This document shows positions 17,532-26,307 of a DNA stretch of 64,000 nucleotides, one piece after another. The notes below the pieces were generated by a model that worked only from the letters and a program-made list of their open reading frames with translations, was not told the origin of the DNA and searched no databases. Where the stretch lies: positions 81,218 through 145,217 of the forward strand of contig NZ_BAUU01000011.1 of NCBI RefSeq assembly GCF_000513115.1. Direction: 5' to 3'. The stretch is from Halalkalibacter hemicellulosilyticusJCM 9152 (GTDB lineage Bacteria; Bacillota; Bacilli; Bacillales; Bacillaceae_D). The first letter of the stretch is position 1, and each line of letters begins with the position of its first letter. Made by a program: the position numbers and the translations under genes.

Positions 17532-19817
17532 ATGAGTGTACATAAGGATCCCCCATACATTCGTATCTCAAAGCATTACTGTCAGCAAGCAGGGATGAAT
17601 CCAAATGATGTGAAGCAACCAAGTATTGTCATGACAGGTGAAGAATTAATGGAAAAGAGAGAAGAATACAATGAGATACTGGAAGTTGTGAGCTTCTTTT
17701 CATATAAACTGTTAAAGGCACTTGAAGGGACGCCTATATTGCTTGTTATGTCAGACAAGGATGGGTTCATCTTAGATATTGTTGGGGATGAGTCAATTAA
17801 AGAAATGGTCACAAAACTTGGTATTTGTTTGGGAGCCCAATTTACTGAGGAAGAAATGGGTACAAATGTCATTAGCTTAGCTTTAAAGCATCGACATCCA
17901 ATTCAATTAATTGGTGATAACCATTATTATCGTTTTTTACATGATACAGCATGTTATGGTGTTTCGTTTCATTATACGGACATTGATAATCTTTTAGGAA
18001 GCCTCTCCATAATGACAACGACAGAGCAACAAAATCCACTGTTCTTGAATATGCTATCCAATGTTGTCGACTCCATTGAAAGAGAATTACTTTTAAGAAA
18101 GCAAAATCGAAAGCTCAATATTTTAAATCAAATTATGTTAAGAAGAACGAGAAATGCCATTATCATTACGAATGAATATGGGACAGTAACTGAATTTAAT
18201 CAGTTTGCTGAAACGATTTCGGGAAATAATCGCGATGATATTATTGGACGTAATATTCTCGATTCTTCTATACTCGGCTTGTACTTTGAAAAAGTGATTG
18301 AAGATGAACATGTCTTTAAAGATGTGGAGTTGAAGTTTACAAACCAAAAAGGCGAAGATATTGTTGCACTGTTTGACGCACAGCCGATTTATGATCATAA
18401 AAATGCTAAGATGATAGGATCATTTGCCCAGCTTCGTGATATAACAGAACGCTATATGATGGAGGAGAAATACAATTATTTAGCCTATCATGATGAATTA
18501 ACGGGCCTTCCGAATCGTCGTTACTTTCACACAGAGATTAGAACGACACTTAAAGAAAAAAAGCGAGATGAAGAAATTGCTCTTCTCTTAATCGATTTAG
18601 ATCGATTCAAATCGATTAATGACACGTTTGGTCATAGTAATGGTGATAAATTACTTATTTCTGTAACTGAACGAGTGAAGCGTTGCTTACGGCAAGAGGA
18701 TATGTTAGCTAGAATAAGTGGTGATGAATTTATCGTCCTGCTTAAAAATATAGGAGGTGAGGATGAGGCAAAAAAAGTAGCTAGTCGCATTATAGAAGAA
18801 TTTCAACAGCCATTTATTATTAATCATTTTCACTTTCACACAACAGCAAGTATTGGAATAGCTTTATACCCGAAAGAAAATATTGATATTGAAGATTTTA
18901 TGGTACAGGTCGATTTAGCTATGTATCAAGCGAAGGCTCATGGAAAGAATGGTTATGTGTTTTACAAAAATGATATGCATCAAGATGCAAGTGATGAATT
19001 CTCACTTGAAAACCATTTAAGAAAGGCGCTTGAACAAAATGAATTTGAACTGTTCTATCAAGCACAAATCAATAGTCAAACAGGTGAAATAATAGGAGTT
19101 GAGGCGTTATTACGTTGGAATCACCCTGAGCTTGGAATGATTTTGCCGAATATTTTCATCCCATTAGCTGAGAAAATCGGATTGATTGTTCCAATTGGTG
19201 AATGGGTCATTATGGAAGCTTGTAGACAGAATAAAATGTGGCAAGAAAGTGGTCTCCCTAATATGAAAGTAAGTGTGAATTTATCAACACAGCAGTTTTT
19301 AAAGCAAAACTTAGTTGATGTTGTTCAACACGTTTTGCAATCAACACAATTAAACCCACAATTTCTAGAACTTGAAATTACAGAATCGATGGCCATGGAT
19401 TATAAATATGCTCGTAAAGTCATAGATCAATTGAGAGGTTTAGGAGTAGCTGTTAGTATTGATGATTTTGGTACTGGATACAGTTCGTTAAAGAATTTAA
19501 AGTGCTTTGCAATCAATCGAATTAAAATCGATAAGTGTTTTGTTATGAATGTTCTTCATAATCAAAACGATGAACAGATTGTTAGCGCGATTATAGCTAT
19601 GGCTCATGGATTAGGGGTTAATGTCGTTGCTGAAGGTGTCGAAAATGAGGAACAGCTTCATTATTTACACTCTCAGGAATGCTACAACATACAAGGTTAT
19701 TATTTTATGAAACCACTACCTGCCTATGAATTCACAGATCAATATCCACAATTGGTAGAGGAATTCAAAAAGAAAAAGGAGATTATTCATGAAAAAAGTA
19801 GCCACAATTTTAGCTGA
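17532..19817 (+). CDS. GAF-PAS-GGDEF-EAL cyclic-di-GMP enzyme
   Basis: The 761-residue protein has an N-terminal GAF domain resembling the sensory domain of AcoR-type activators (EEEMGTNVISLALKH, residues about 60-190), a PAS domain (about 208-310), GGDEF (about 315-475) and EAL (about 485-745). The active-site motif is SGDEF (about residue 396), a variant usually still active, and EALLRW, DDFGTGYSSL and EGVENEEQ mark an intact EAL phosphodiesterase. It has no transmembrane segment. Both making and breaking of c-di-GMP are therefore possible, perhaps switched by GAF/PAS ligands. Its last 29 bases overlap the next gene, a thiamine-diphosphate enzyme, suggesting coupled expression. Confidence 0.92.
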   Translation: MSVHKDPPYIRISKHYCQQAGMNPNDVKQPSIVMTGEELMEKREEYNEILEVVSFFSYKLLKALEGTPILLVMSDKDGFILDIVGDESIKEMVTKLGICLGAQFTEEEMGTNVISLALKHRHPIQLIGDNHYYRFLHDTACYGVSFHYTDIDNLLGSLSIMTTTEQQNPLFLNMLSNVVDSIERELLLRKQNRKLNILNQIMLRRTRNAIIITNEYGTVTEFNQFAETISGNNRDDIIGRNILDSSILGLYFEKVIEDEHVFKDVELKFTNQKGEDIVALFDAQPIYDHKNAKMIGSFAQLRDITERYMMEEKYNYLAYHDELTGLPNRRYFHTEIRTTLKEKKRDEEIALLLIDLDRFKSINDTFGHSNGDKLLISVTERVKRCLRQEDMLARISGDEFIVLLKNIGGEDEAKKVASRIIEEFQQPFIINHFHFHTTASIGIALYPKENIDIEDFMVQVDLAMYQAKAHGKNGYVFYKNDMHQDASDEFSLENHLRKALEQNEFELFYQAQINSQTGEIIGVEALLRWNHPELGMILPNIFIPLAEKIGLIVPIGEWVIMEACRQNKMWQESGLPNMKVSVNLSTQQFLKQNLVDVVQHVLQSTQLNPQFLELEITESMAMDYKYARKVIDQLRGLGVAVSIDDFGTGYSSLKNLKCFAINRIKIDKCFVMNVLHNQNDEQIVSAIIAMAHGLGVNVVAEGVENEEQLHYLHSQECYNIQGYYFMKPLPAYEFTDQYPQLVEEFKKKKEIIHEKSSHNFS

Positions 19818-21552
19818 GCAGTTTAGGAGTTGGGGAGTCTCACATGTTTTTGGTATTCCAGGAAAAGCAGTCGTTCCGCTAGCAGTTGAGATTGATAAAG
19901 CGGGCTTATCATTTGTCGCAAGCAGACATGAATGTGGAGCAGGGTATGAAGCTACTGGATTTTCATTACTAAGTCAGAAGTTGGGTGTAGCAGTTGGAAC
20001 GTCTGGTCCAGGAGGAACGAATTTAATTACAGCAGCGGGACAAGCAAAGGCGTCTCATATTCCGTTACTCATTATTACGGGGCATCCTTCTATGAGTGAT
20101 ACCGGTAAGGCCTTAGGGCAAGATTCTACACCATTTGGTACAGACGTTGTAGAAATGTTTAAGCATGTCACTAAGTTTAGTGCAAGAATTGAACGTTCAG
20201 ACTTAGTTGAATCGTATGTAAGACATGCATTAGAAAAAGCATTTATTGGTATAAAAGGCCCTGTTCACTTGTCGATTCCAGCAGACGTACTGCTTGCTGA
20301 GGTCGAACCATTTCAACTGAATCTTCCAAAAGAACAGCATGTGATATCACCGAATTTAGAAGAGGTGATTGATCTATTAGAACAGGCGGAACGGCCACTC
20401 TTATTTTTAGGTAAAGGTGTTCATTCGAGTAAGGCATATAAAGAAGTTCAAGTATTTGCTGAAGCTTGGAATATTCCCGTTATGACTACTCCAGGTGGTA
20501 AAGGCTCCTTTGTCAGTCATCATTCGTTGTCATTAGGTGCGTTTGGGTTAGGTGGCCATGAGCAAGCCCATAACTATTTGGAAGAAGGCGTTGATGTGAT
20601 GGTTGTTATGGGGACTAAATTAAGTGATATGTCGGTGGCTGGATTATCACAAGAACACTTTCCAAAGAAAGTCATTCAATTTGATTATGACCCAATGTTT
20701 GTTGGGAAAACAATTACAGTACCAACCTTATTTATATACGGAGATCTTAAGATGAATGTAGCCACACTACTGCAAAAGAAAGGAATTGAAGTGTTACAAA
20801 GCCAGGAGATTGTAAAGATCGAGCGTGCAGAGCATCTGGGTTATCGCAAGCTTGAGCTACATGATTTTCCGTTTAGTGATGAATGGCAAGGATCCGCAGT
20901 ACAAACAAAGGTTGATCATTTCTTTCATGAGGATGCAGTTGCTGAAGAAAGTGGACAAGCTCTAGCATTAAAGGAACGGGAGCAAGAGTTTATGTCATCA
21001 GCTCATGCGCTTTCGATTTTGGACAAATATTTACCTGCAAACACGATCATGTTCGGTGATGCTGGTAGTCACTCATTTTACGCGATTAAGCATTATGGAA
21101 TTAAGAAACCTGGGACGTTCTTCTTTGATGATGTTTTTGGAGCTATGGGGCACGCGATTGGTTATTCGATCGGTGCTAAGATAGCTGCACCTGAAACACC
21201 AATTGTTTGTTTAACAGGAGATGGCTGCTTTATGATGCATGGAACCGAGCTTTCGACAGCTGTAAATGCTGGCGCAAACGTACTATTCATTATTTTAAAT
21301 AATGAAGGGTTGGATATGGTTGATAAGGGGATGAAGGCTCATGTTGGGATGTCTGTAGGGACAATGCTTGATCATCCGGTTGATATCCAACAATTCGCTC
21401 ATTCTTTTGGAGCTAATGCATACAAATGTCGCACGGAAGAAGAGTTAACATTTGCTCTAAATCAAGTGATTACGACTGAATTTAGTGAACCGAATGTGAT
21501 TGAAGTGATAGTAGACACGAATGAAATTCCGCCAACAATGAGAAGAGGCTAA
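19789..21552 (+). CDS. thiamine-diphosphate-dependent enzyme, acetolactate synthase/pyruvate oxidase-like
   Basis: The 587-residue protein shows three domains of the family: an N-terminal Pyr domain (GIPGKAVVPL, catalytic Glu in SRHECGAGYEA), a central domain, and a PP domain with GDGCFMMHGTE about 25 residues before LNNEG, the ThDP/Mg motif. Substrate cannot be read from sequence: pyruvate oxidase, acetolactate synthase, oxalyl-CoA or indolepyruvate decarboxylases share this layout. No small acetolactate synthase subunit is encoded here, so a biosynthetic IlvB is unlikely. The start has AAAAAGGAG at 19772-19780 and lies inside the end of the c-di-GMP gene. Confidence 0.85.
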   Translation: MKKVATILAEQFRSWGVSHVFGIPGKAVVPLAVEIDKAGLSFVASRHECGAGYEATGFSLLSQKLGVAVGTSGPGGTNLITAAGQAKASHIPLLIITGHPSMSDTGKALGQDSTPFGTDVVEMFKHVTKFSARIERSDLVESYVRHALEKAFIGIKGPVHLSIPADVLLAEVEPFQLNLPKEQHVISPNLEEVIDLLEQAERPLLFLGKGVHSSKAYKEVQVFAEAWNIPVMTTPGGKGSFVSHHSLSLGAFGLGGHEQAHNYLEEGVDVMVVMGTKLSDMSVAGLSQEHFPKKVIQFDYDPMFVGKTITVPTLFIYGDLKMNVATLLQKKGIEVLQSQEIVKIERAEHLGYRKLELHDFPFSDEWQGSAVQTKVDHFFHEDAVAEESGQALALKEREQEFMSSAHALSILDKYLPANTIMFGDAGSHSFYAIKHYGIKKPGTFFFDDVFGAMGHAIGYSIGAKIAAPETPIVCLTGDGCFMMHGTELSTAVNAGANVLFIILNNEGLDMVDKGMKAHVGMSVGTMLDHPVDIQQFAHSFGANAYKCRTEEELTFALNQVITTEFSEPNVIEVIVDTNEIPPTMRRG

Positions 21553-21565
21553 AGGAGTGAGTGGT

Positions 21566-21958
21566 GTGAGTATACGAGATGAACGCTATGAAAAAGGGAT
21601 GGATATATTAAGACAAATTAGAGGCGAGCAAGGGATAGATCAAGTTCAACGCTTTCAAAACATTCATCCTGCATTTGAGGAAATGATGATGTCATTTGGG
21701 TATGGTGAGATTTGGTCGCGAACAGAGCTTGATCATAAACAACGAGCGCTCATCACGTTGTCTTCACTTGTGACACAAGGAATTCCAGAAGCATTAAGGT
21801 TTCATGTTCATACCGCTATTCATGTAGGTGTGACACCGAAAGAGATTTTAGAGCTTGTTTTACATTGTGCTGCGTATGCTGGCTTTCCGAAATCAGTAGC
21901 TGCTTTTCCAGTCATACTAGAAGTCTTTGAAGAAATAGGTGTTGATGTAGAATGGTAA
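21566..21958 (+). CDS. carboxymuconolactone decarboxylase/AhpD-like family protein
   Basis: About 130 residues with the family's helical core (LDHKQRALITLSSLVTQG and HVHTAIHVGVTPKEILELVL). It lacks the CxxC of AhpD, so it resembles the gamma-carboxymuconolactone decarboxylase branch rather than the peroxidase branch. I choose the GTG at 21566, eight bases after AAAGGAG, over the GTG at 21557, which overlaps that site. It lies 13 bases after the ThDP enzyme and is probably in the same operon, which suggests a joint catabolic step; the substrate is unknown. Confidence 0.8.
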   Translation: MSIRDERYEKGMDILRQIRGEQGIDQVQRFQNIHPAFEEMMMSFGYGEIWSRTELDHKQRALITLSSLVTQGIPEALRFHVHTAIHVGVTPKEILELVLHCAAYAGFPKSVAAFPVILEVFEEIGVDVEW

Positions 21959-21980
21959 ATATCAGTAACAAGTATGTTAA

Positions 21981-22012
21981 GAGGGGGTCTCAGGTTTTGG
22001 GACTCCCCTTTG
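21981..22012 (+). terminator. terminator hairpin after the CMD-family gene
   Basis: GGGGGTC pairs with GACTCCCC around a TCAGGTTTTGG loop, then CTTTGT. It closes the GGDEF/ThDP/CMD transcript. Confidence 0.55.
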
Positions 22013-22211
22013 TATATGAGGGCACTGAAAAAGTATGGCCTTTTAACTTGTTTGGTCCCTCGTATATATAGGTCATTCATGTGTAGTTAATCAATCATTC
22101 TGTGTAACGCTTAGAAGATGCACGAATTTACAGCATCTTTGTTTAACAATTCATAAGAAACGTTTATACTAAAAGTGTAGAAGTTACTTCAGACATAGGG
22201 AATGAAGTCGT

Positions 22212-22541
22212 ATGGTGGAGAAAGTCTTAATTGTAGAAGGTTCCAATGATCGTAAGCGTGTGAAGAAAGTTTTAAATGAAACGGTTACGATTGTTTGTAC
22301 ACATGGTACATTAAGTAATGAGAAGCTTGAGGAAATCATTTTACCAATTGAAAATGAAGATGTATATGTTTTAGTTGATGCCGATGAGTCAGGGGAAAAG
22401 ATTCGTAAACAATTGAAGCATGAATTACCGAATGCCGTTCATCTTTATACATTGAGAGAATACGGTCAAGTCGAAACGACACCACTTGCCTATTTAGCAC
22501 AAGTATTAAGAGCGTATTTTCAAGTAAGGGAAACAGTTTAA
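22212..22541 (+). CDS. small Toprim-domain protein (YusF-like)
   Basis: At 109 residues this is little more than a Toprim fold. VEKVLIVEGSNDRKRVKKVL holds the conserved Glu, and YVLVDADESGEKIRKQL holds the DxD pair that binds Mg. This resembles the stand-alone Toprim proteins of Bacillus (YusF type) and the Toprim part of RNase M5, but the M5 C-terminal domain is missing. The molecular role of these short proteins is not established. It appears monocistronic and convergent with the GH43 gene, sharing the hairpin at 22572-22610. Confidence 0.8.
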   Translation: MVEKVLIVEGSNDRKRVKKVLNETVTIVCTHGTLSNEKLEEIILPIENEDVYVLVDADESGEKIRKQLKHELPNAVHLYTLREYGQVETTPLAYLAQVLRAYFQVRETV

Positions 22542-22571
22542 AGAAACGAGTACTAAAAAATGAAAGAAACA

Positions 22572-22610
22572 AAGCCCATTGTGAAAGTGATTGTCTTTCA
22601 TAATGGGCTT
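22572..22610. terminator. bidirectional terminator between convergent genes
   Basis: AAGCCCATT-TGAAAG pairs with CTTTCA-AATGGGCTT, a stem of about 15 pairs with one bulge. A-rich DNA lies on the left and AAAATG on the right, so it can serve both converging transcripts. Confidence 0.75.
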
Positions 22611-22632
22611 AAAATGTTGTATGACTGTAGGT

Positions 22633-23616
22633 TTATTTATACGGATCAATCGTTTGAATGGTTCCGTCTTCATTGTAGTGGAGCTCAGTAAATTTGACAG
22701 AGCGTTTATGATTGACGCCATCAGACAATGAACAGTCATGATAGAATAAATACCACTTATTATTAAATTCGACGATCGAATGATGAGTCGTCCAACCAAT
22801 GACAGGATTTAATATCGTTCCTTTGAACTCAAAAGGCCCCTCTGGATTTTTGCTTATTGCGTAAACAATTTTATGAGTCGTTCCTGTTGAATAGGATAAA
22901 TAATAATAGTCATTGTATTTATGAATCCAAGGTCCTTCGAAATAACGTCGATCCTCATCACCTGCCACAATAGGATTTCCTTCTTCATCGACGATTGAAA
23001 TTTCTTTTGGTTCGGCCTTAAATGAAAGCATGTCCTCACTTAACTCGGCAATGCGTGGTCCAATTGCTGGTTGGTCTAGTTCAGGTCCTTCTTCTACATC
23101 TGGAAGGAAGGTTCCTGTTTGCCACTTTTCTAATTGCCCTCCCCATAAACCGCCGAAGTAGCAATATGCTCGATTATCTTGATCAACAAATACAGCAGGA
23201 TCGATACTATAGCTTCCTTCAATGTAATTCTTTTCAGGCTTAAATGGGCCAGTCGGTGATTGGCTTGTTGCGACACCAATTCGAAAAACGCCATCATGAT
23301 CTCGAGCTGGGAAGTAAAAATAGTACGTTCCATTTTTGTAAGCAGCATCAGGAGCCCACATTTGCTTTGATGCCCACGGAACATCACGAACATGAAGAGC
23401 TTCACCGTGATCCTCAACAGGACCGTCAATTGATTCCATTGATAAAACGTGATAATCCTCCATACGGTACTGATCACCATTATCATTATCTGGTCCATCA
23501 TGATCGAGGTCATGCGAAGGATAAATATACAATTTACCATCAAATACATGGGCAGATGGGTCTGCTGTGTACAAATGAGTTACAATTGGTTCATTTTGCT
23601 GTACTTTTTTCGTCAC
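22633..23616 (-). CDS. glycoside hydrolase family 43 (arabinofuranosidase/xylosidase type), cytoplasmic
   Basis: About 327 residues forming a five-bladed propeller. TADPSAHVFDGKLYIY supplies the catalytic base Asp, SIDPAVFVDQDNRAY the pKa-modulating Asp, and EGPWIHKYNDYYYLSYS the acid Glu. No signal peptide, so it acts on imported oligosaccharides. I choose the GTG at 23616, eight bases after GGAGAG, over a TTG at 23631 inside that site. A cre-like box lies upstream at 23682-23695. The likely activity is removal of arabinose or xylose from hemicellulose or pectin side chains; the exact substrate cannot be read from sequence. Confidence 0.88.
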   Translation of the reverse strand: MTKKVQQNEPIVTHLYTADPSAHVFDGKLYIYPSHDLDHDGPDNDNGDQYRMEDYHVLSMESIDGPVEDHGEALHVRDVPWASKQMWAPDAAYKNGTYYFYFPARDHDGVFRIGVATSQSPTGPFKPEKNYIEGSYSIDPAVFVDQDNRAYCYFGGLWGGQLEKWQTGTFLPDVEEGPELDQPAIGPRIAELSEDMLSFKAEPKEISIVDEEGNPIVAGDEDRRYFEGPWIHKYNDYYYLSYSTGTTHKIVYAISKNPEGPFEFKGTILNPVIGWTTHHSIVEFNNKWYLFYHDCSLSDGVNHKRSVKFTELHYNEDGTIQTIDPYK

Positions 23617-23681
23617 TGCACGTCTCTCCAATCGATTAAGAAATTTATACAGTTCCTAATTATAAGGAAAGAGTATTGCAA

Positions 23682-23695
23682 TGTAAACGTTTAAA
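23682..23695. promoter_or_regulatory. cre-like CcpA box upstream of the GH43 gene
   Basis: TGTAAACGTTTAAA matches TGWAARCGYTWNCW at 13 of 14 positions. It lies 66 bases upstream of the GH43 start on the minus strand, fitting carbon catabolite repression. Confidence 0.5.
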
Positions 23696-23850
23696 CTATA
23701 GATTTTATCTAAAAAAGAATAGATGGGGACGGTTGATTAATGAGACCGCTGAGGGTTGTGTAAAAATTATGTTGAACATCGTCAAAAATGTTAGATTAAA
23801 TAGAAAAAGATGAGTTTTTTTATAACTTACCTAACTTTTCTTCATTTAAG

Positions 23851-23864
23851 TGTAAGCGATTACA
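23851..23864. promoter_or_regulatory. cre-like CcpA box upstream of the ABC importer operon
   Basis: TGTAAGCGATTACA has perfect five-base arms (TGTAA/TTACA) and matches cre apart from an A in place of Y at the centre. It is 35 bases upstream of the start codon of the solute-binding protein gene. Confidence 0.6.
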
Positions 23865-23899
23865 AAATAGAATAGTAGTATCACAAGAAAGGGGGAAAC

Positions 23900-25240
23900 A
23901 TGATGAAAAAATTCTTGTATGGGTTTAGTATTTGTTTGTTTATAGTAATGGTTGCAGCATGTAATTCACAAAGTGAAGAGGCTGACGCACCGTCAACAGG
24001 AGGGGATGAGGAACCACTTAATGAAGAGGCACAAACAAATGGTGGTGAGGAAGAGATTGAACTTCGTATGACATGGTGGGGAGGACAAGAGAGACATGAT
24101 CGTACGTTAAAAGTTATTGAATTATACGAAGAACAGAATCCGCATGTCACGATTGTGCCAGAATACTCTGGGTTTGATGGGTATTTTGATAAACTTTCAA
24201 CACAGCTTGCAGCTGGAAATGCACCTGATATTGTTCAGTATGGAGGGAATTTGAACGACTTCGTTGCACGAGGTACAGTGCTTCCACTTGATGACTATGT
24301 TGGGAATGAGCTTGATTTAAGTCAGCATGATCAAAGTATGATTGACGCTGCTACATTTGATGGACAGTTTTATGGAGTAACATTAGGGACGAATGCAAGA
24401 GGGGTTCTATTAAATAAAACGTTATTTGATGAAGCTGGTGTAGTGCTACCAAGCGAAGATTGGACATGGGATGATTTCTATGAAATAGCTAATGAGCTAT
24501 CAGCAACGTTAGATGGCATTTATGGTACAGCTGACTTTGAAGAGGATGGGTTTGGAACCTTTTTAGCACAACGTGATAAATGGACATATTTAGATGGTGA
24601 GATTGGCTTTGAGCCACAAGATGTAAAGGATTGGTTTACACTTTGGAAGGAGCTAAGAGAAGCTGGGGGTGCTGCGATTCCAGAAGTTCAAGTAACAGCG
24701 ACTCAAACTCCAGAACAGTCTTTAATTGTTCAACGTACAGTTGTAATGGAAGCGATCGCAAGTAATCAGCTTGGAGCCTACCAAGGTGCAACTGAAGATG
24801 AATTGATCTTATTTATTAATCCTTATAATAGTGAATCAGGCAAAAATGGAGTAGGACTAAGACCGAGTCAATTTTTAGCAGGTACGAATACGACCGATCA
24901 TCCGGAAGAGGTAGCTAAGTTCTTAGATTTCTTTGTCAATGATTTAGAGGCGACAGAAATTCTAGGTAATGACCGCGGAGCACCAGTCAATGCTGAAGTT
25001 CGTGAATTTCTCTTAGATTCAGGGGATGTCGTTGATCAAGAAATATTTGCTTATATTGATTGGGTTAGCTCAACATCCGAAGCACCATATATTCCGAATT
25101 TACCGGGCTATAACGAGAATACTCAATTATTCCAAGAGACAGCTGAACGAATCTACTTTGAACAATCCACTGTTGAAGAGGCTTCAGAAAATTACTTTAA
25201 TGAATTAATAGCTAATATTGAACGGTATTCGGAAGAATAA
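23900..25240 (+). CDS. sugar ABC transporter solute-binding lipoprotein
   Basis: The 446-residue protein has a lipoprotein signal (MMKKFLYGF, hydrophobic core, lipobox VAAC with the Cys near residue 21), an acidic linker, and a family 1 extracellular solute-binding domain (LRMTWWGGQERHDRTLKVIELYEEQNP, LAAGNAPDIVQYGG). It is anchored outside the membrane and hands oligosaccharides to the two permeases encoded next. The start has AAAGGGGG upstream; ATG at 23900 or 23903 are both possible. The context (GH43, six-hairpin glycosidase, YesM/YesN) points to plant cell-wall oligosaccharides. Confidence 0.93.
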   Translation: MMKKFLYGFSICLFIVMVAACNSQSEEADAPSTGGDEEPLNEEAQTNGGEEEIELRMTWWGGQERHDRTLKVIELYEEQNPHVTIVPEYSGFDGYFDKLSTQLAAGNAPDIVQYGGNLNDFVARGTVLPLDDYVGNELDLSQHDQSMIDAATFDGQFYGVTLGTNARGVLLNKTLFDEAGVVLPSEDWTWDDFYEIANELSATLDGIYGTADFEEDGFGTFLAQRDKWTYLDGEIGFEPQDVKDWFTLWKELREAGGAAIPEVQVTATQTPEQSLIVQRTVVMEAIASNQLGAYQGATEDELILFINPYNSESGKNGVGLRPSQFLAGTNTTDHPEEVAKFLDFFVNDLEATEILGNDRGAPVNAEVREFLLDSGDVVDQEIFAYIDWVSSTSEAPYIPNLPGYNENTQLFQETAERIYFEQSTVEEASENYFNELIANIERYSEE

Positions 25241-25249
25241 AAGAATGAT

Positions 25250-25298
25250 CGAGTGGCTCAGGTTCCAGCTAATCATGGAGGTGCAGCGGAGCCACTCG
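25250..25298 (+). terminator. intra-operon hairpin after the binding-protein gene
   Basis: CGAGTGGCTC pairs perfectly with GAGCCACTCG at 25289-25298. No T-run follows, so it probably stabilises or partly ends the binding-protein mRNA, which often needs to exceed that of the permeases. Confidence 0.55.
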
Positions 25299-25356
25299 CA
25301 ACATGTAACATTGTAATCTAGGTTCGTTAAAAAAATAGAGAGTAGGAGGGATCGTT

Positions 25357-26307
25357 GTGGAGAACCCTACGGAAAAGATAAATCCAATTATCCAACTGAA
25401 AGCAGTAACGAAACAAAAACGTGATCGAAAGCATAGTTTCATTGCCTATATGTTTTTATTGCCATGGTTAATTGGCTTTTTCGGATTAGTATTAGGTCCG
25501 ATGATTAGTTCATTGTATTTGTCATTTACTCGTTTCGACCTCATGAATCCGCCTCGTTGGATCGGTCTAGCTAATTATCAAAATTTATTTCAAGATCAGC
25601 GCTTCTGGGACTCTGTTCAAGTGACAGCTACGTTTGTGATGATTGCCGTTCCAACCCAATTAATAGCTGCTTTATTAGTAGCTCTTTTGTTAAACCGTAG
25701 TATGAAAGGGATTGGTATTTATCGTACCGTTTATTATATTCCTTCGCTATTAGGAGGGAGTGTCGCGATAGCTTTATTATGGAAAAATATTTTTGGTATC
25801 GATGGTTTAGTGAACCAAGTACTGGCTTTTTTTAATATTACGGGTAAGGGCTGGGTTGCTCACCCAGACTTTGCATTAGGAACATTAATTATTTTAGCAA
25901 CTTGGCAGTTCGGAGCTTCGATGGTGATCTTTCTTGCTGGTTTGAAGCAAATTCCGTCTGAGCTTTATGAAGCAGCAGCGGTTGATGGAGCGAACAATAT
26001 AAGAAAGTTTTTTAAGATTACACTACCACTGTTAACTCCTGTATTGTTCTTTAATTTAGTCATTGAGCTAATTAAATCGATTCAAGTATTCACCTCCTCC
26101 TACATTATTAGTGAAGGGACAGGGGGGCCAATTAATTCGACGCTATTCTACACATTGTATTTATATCAAAAAGGGTTTTCACATTTTGAAATGGGTTACG
26201 CATCAGCAATGGCTTGGATTCTAGTTATGGTATTAGGAACATTAACTGCGTTTATCTTTATCTCATCTAAATATTGGGTCTACTATGAGGATGGAGGGAA
26301 ATCATAA
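25357..26307 (+). CDS. sugar ABC transporter permease (MalF/UgpA/LplB type)
   Basis: The 316-residue membrane protein has about six hydrophobic helices and the EAA loop ELYEAAAVDGANNIRKFFKITLPLL that contacts the ATPase. It starts at GTG after TAGGAGGG. It forms the import channel together with the following permease. It is separated from the binding-protein gene by 116 bases with a hairpin, and directly abuts the next permease. Confidence 0.93.
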   Translation: MENPTEKINPIIQLKAVTKQKRDRKHSFIAYMFLLPWLIGFFGLVLGPMISSLYLSFTRFDLMNPPRWIGLANYQNLFQDQRFWDSVQVTATFVMIAVPTQLIAALLVALLLNRSMKGIGIYRTVYYIPSLLGGSVAIALLWKNIFGIDGLVNQVLAFFNITGKGWVAHPDFALGTLIILATWQFGASMVIFLAGLKQIPSELYEAAAVDGANNIRKFFKITLPLLTPVLFFNLVIELIKSIQVFTSSYIISEGTGGPINSTLFYTLYLYQKGFSHFEMGYASAMAWILVMVLGTLTAFIFISSKYWVYYEDGGKS

